DNA of 12,850 nt from Acidimicrobiia bacterium (GTDB lineage: Bacteria; Actinomycetota; Acidimicrobiia; Acidimicrobiales; Iamiaceae). Position 1 is the stretch's first letter, and every line of letters begins with the position of its first letter. A model generated the notes under the pieces. It worked only from the letters and a program-made list of their open reading frames with translations, was not told the origin of the DNA and did not search any database. The translations under genes and the position numbers were made by a program. The DNA lies in assembly GCA_019247975.1 (NCBI GenBank), contig JAFBAD010000222.1:1-12850 (forward strand), in the 5' to 3' direction. Shown here piece by piece: positions 12,400 through 12,850 of the stretch.

Positions 12400-12850
12400 C
12401 TGGGGGCGTTCCTCGCCCTCCTGTCCAGCGTCTCCTGGGGCTCGGGCGACTTCCTCGGCGGTTCGCTGAGCCGCAGGGCCCACCCGCTCGTCGTCATGCG
12501 CGACGCGCAGGCGCTCGCGTTCGTGGGGCTGATCGTCGTCGCCGCGTGCACAGGTGAGCTGGATGCGAGCGGCTACCTGCCGTGGGGCGCAGCCGCCGGC
12601 GCCGTCGGGGCGGTGGCGCTGGGCTGCTTCTACACCGCGCTGTCACAGGGGACGATGGGCGTGGTCGCGCCGATCGCGGCCACCGGGGTGGTCGTCCCGG
12701 TCGCGGTCGGGATCGCGCGGGGCGAGTCGCCGAGCGTCCTCCAGGTGATCGGCATCGCGGTGACGATCGTCGGCGTCGTGCTGGCCGCCGGACCGGAGCG
12801 GGCCCCCGAGGGGCACACGATCACCCGGGAGCGCAGGCCGCTGCTGCTCG
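12400..12850 (+). CDS. EamA/DMT-family membrane transporter (5' part, cut by window edge)
   Basis: About 150 codons are visible. The reading begins LGAFLALLSSVSWGSGDFLGG, the usual first helix of drug/metabolite transporters, and five hydrophobic helices follow. APIAATGVVVPVAVGIARGE and QVIGIAVTIVGVVLAAG are typical of the fourth and fifth helices of an EamA repeat, so one complete EamA domain is present and the second lies beyond the window. The substrate is unknown. The start is a problem: the dxs stop is at 12396-12398 and no in-frame ATG, GTG or TTG exists upstream of the first helix. CTG at 12400 is the only reading that keeps the whole helix. ATG at 12496 or GTG at 12523 would delete the first helix. 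The tight spacing implies co-transcription with dxs. Confidence 0.75.
   Translation, partial: MGAFLALLSSVSWGSGDFLGGSLSRRAHPLVVMRDAQALAFVGLIVVAACTGELDASGYLPWGAAAGAVGAVALGCFYTALSQGTMGVVAPIAATGVVVPVAVGIARGESPSVLQVIGIAVTIVGVVLAAGPERAPEGHTITRERRPLLL

Noticed and set aside
10503..12551. 682-codon open frame on the minus strand opposite dxs and the EamA gene
   Set aside because: It is the expected antisense shadow of a high-GC3 gene. The translation is Arg/Asp/Glu/Val/His-biased, without folds or motifs, while dxs on the other strand has every catalytic motif.
1..12850. tRNA or rRNA genes, CRISPR arrays, insertion sequences, prophage genes, toxin-antitoxin or defence genes
   Set aside because: No clover-leaf-like sequence, spaced repeats, transposase or integrase motifs were seen. 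Almost every base is covered by an assigned gene or a short promoter gap.

Overview
This is a gene-dense stretch of very GC-rich chromosome. Codon third positions are almost always G or C, GTG starts are common and neighbouring genes overlap by a few bases. The dxs protein carries actinobacterial-style motif variants (DTGHLAY, ENSHAST, NDNGRSY), and several transcription starts look leaderless. This fits Actinomycetota, possibly the Acidimicrobiia, but the lineage is inferred from style and not from a marker gene. There are thirteen protein genes, two of them cut by the window edges, and no RNA gene, CRISPR array or mobile element that I can see. No gap between genes exceeds about 95 bases.

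Layout. (1) 1-1896, minus: tldD followed by the start of pmbA/tldE, the two subunits of a zinc metalloprotease, joined by an ATGA overlap. (2) 1991-3068, plus: a small hotdog thioesterase with the FlK-type Thr/Glu/His triad, then a HAD-family hydrolase. (3) 3065-4779, minus: a membrane fatty-acid desaturase-type enzyme followed by a sulfotransferase-like protein (GTGA overlap). A zinc-ribbon SAM methyltransferase (4809-5786, plus) diverges from it. (4) 5755-6612, minus: an alpha/beta hydrolase. (5) 6689-8583, plus: a YbhN/LPG-synthase-type membrane protein and a PAP2 lipid phosphatase/phosphotransferase-type membrane protein (GTGA overlap). (6) 8590-10430, minus: a class III nucleotide cyclase with all six catalytic positions, followed by a DUF2332 protein. 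(7) 10518-12850, plus: dxs (first step of the MEP isoprenoid pathway), then the first half of an EamA-type transporter running off the window.

How the genes fit together. The tldDE pair, dxs and the cyclase are recognisable housekeeping or signalling genes. The middle block (3065-8583) is enriched in enzymes that could modify or move lipids: desaturase, sulfotransferase, methyltransferase, hydrolase, flippase-like protein and PAP2 enzyme. That suggests an envelope-lipid modification neighbourhood, but this is inference from gene content. The product cannot be read from the sequence.

The strongest signal that is not a gene is regulatory. Five of the eight transcription-unit starts have a TANNNT hexamer 6-9 bases before the start codon, and two more have weaker or more distant versions. 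At two divergent gene pairs the -10-like hexamers of the opposite strands overlap. Most starts have no recognisable Shine-Dalgarno sequence. I did not find a clearly new defence, mobile or biosynthetic system. The desaturase/sulfotransferase/methyltransferase locus and the cyclase-DUF2332 pair are the best candidates for undescribed function.
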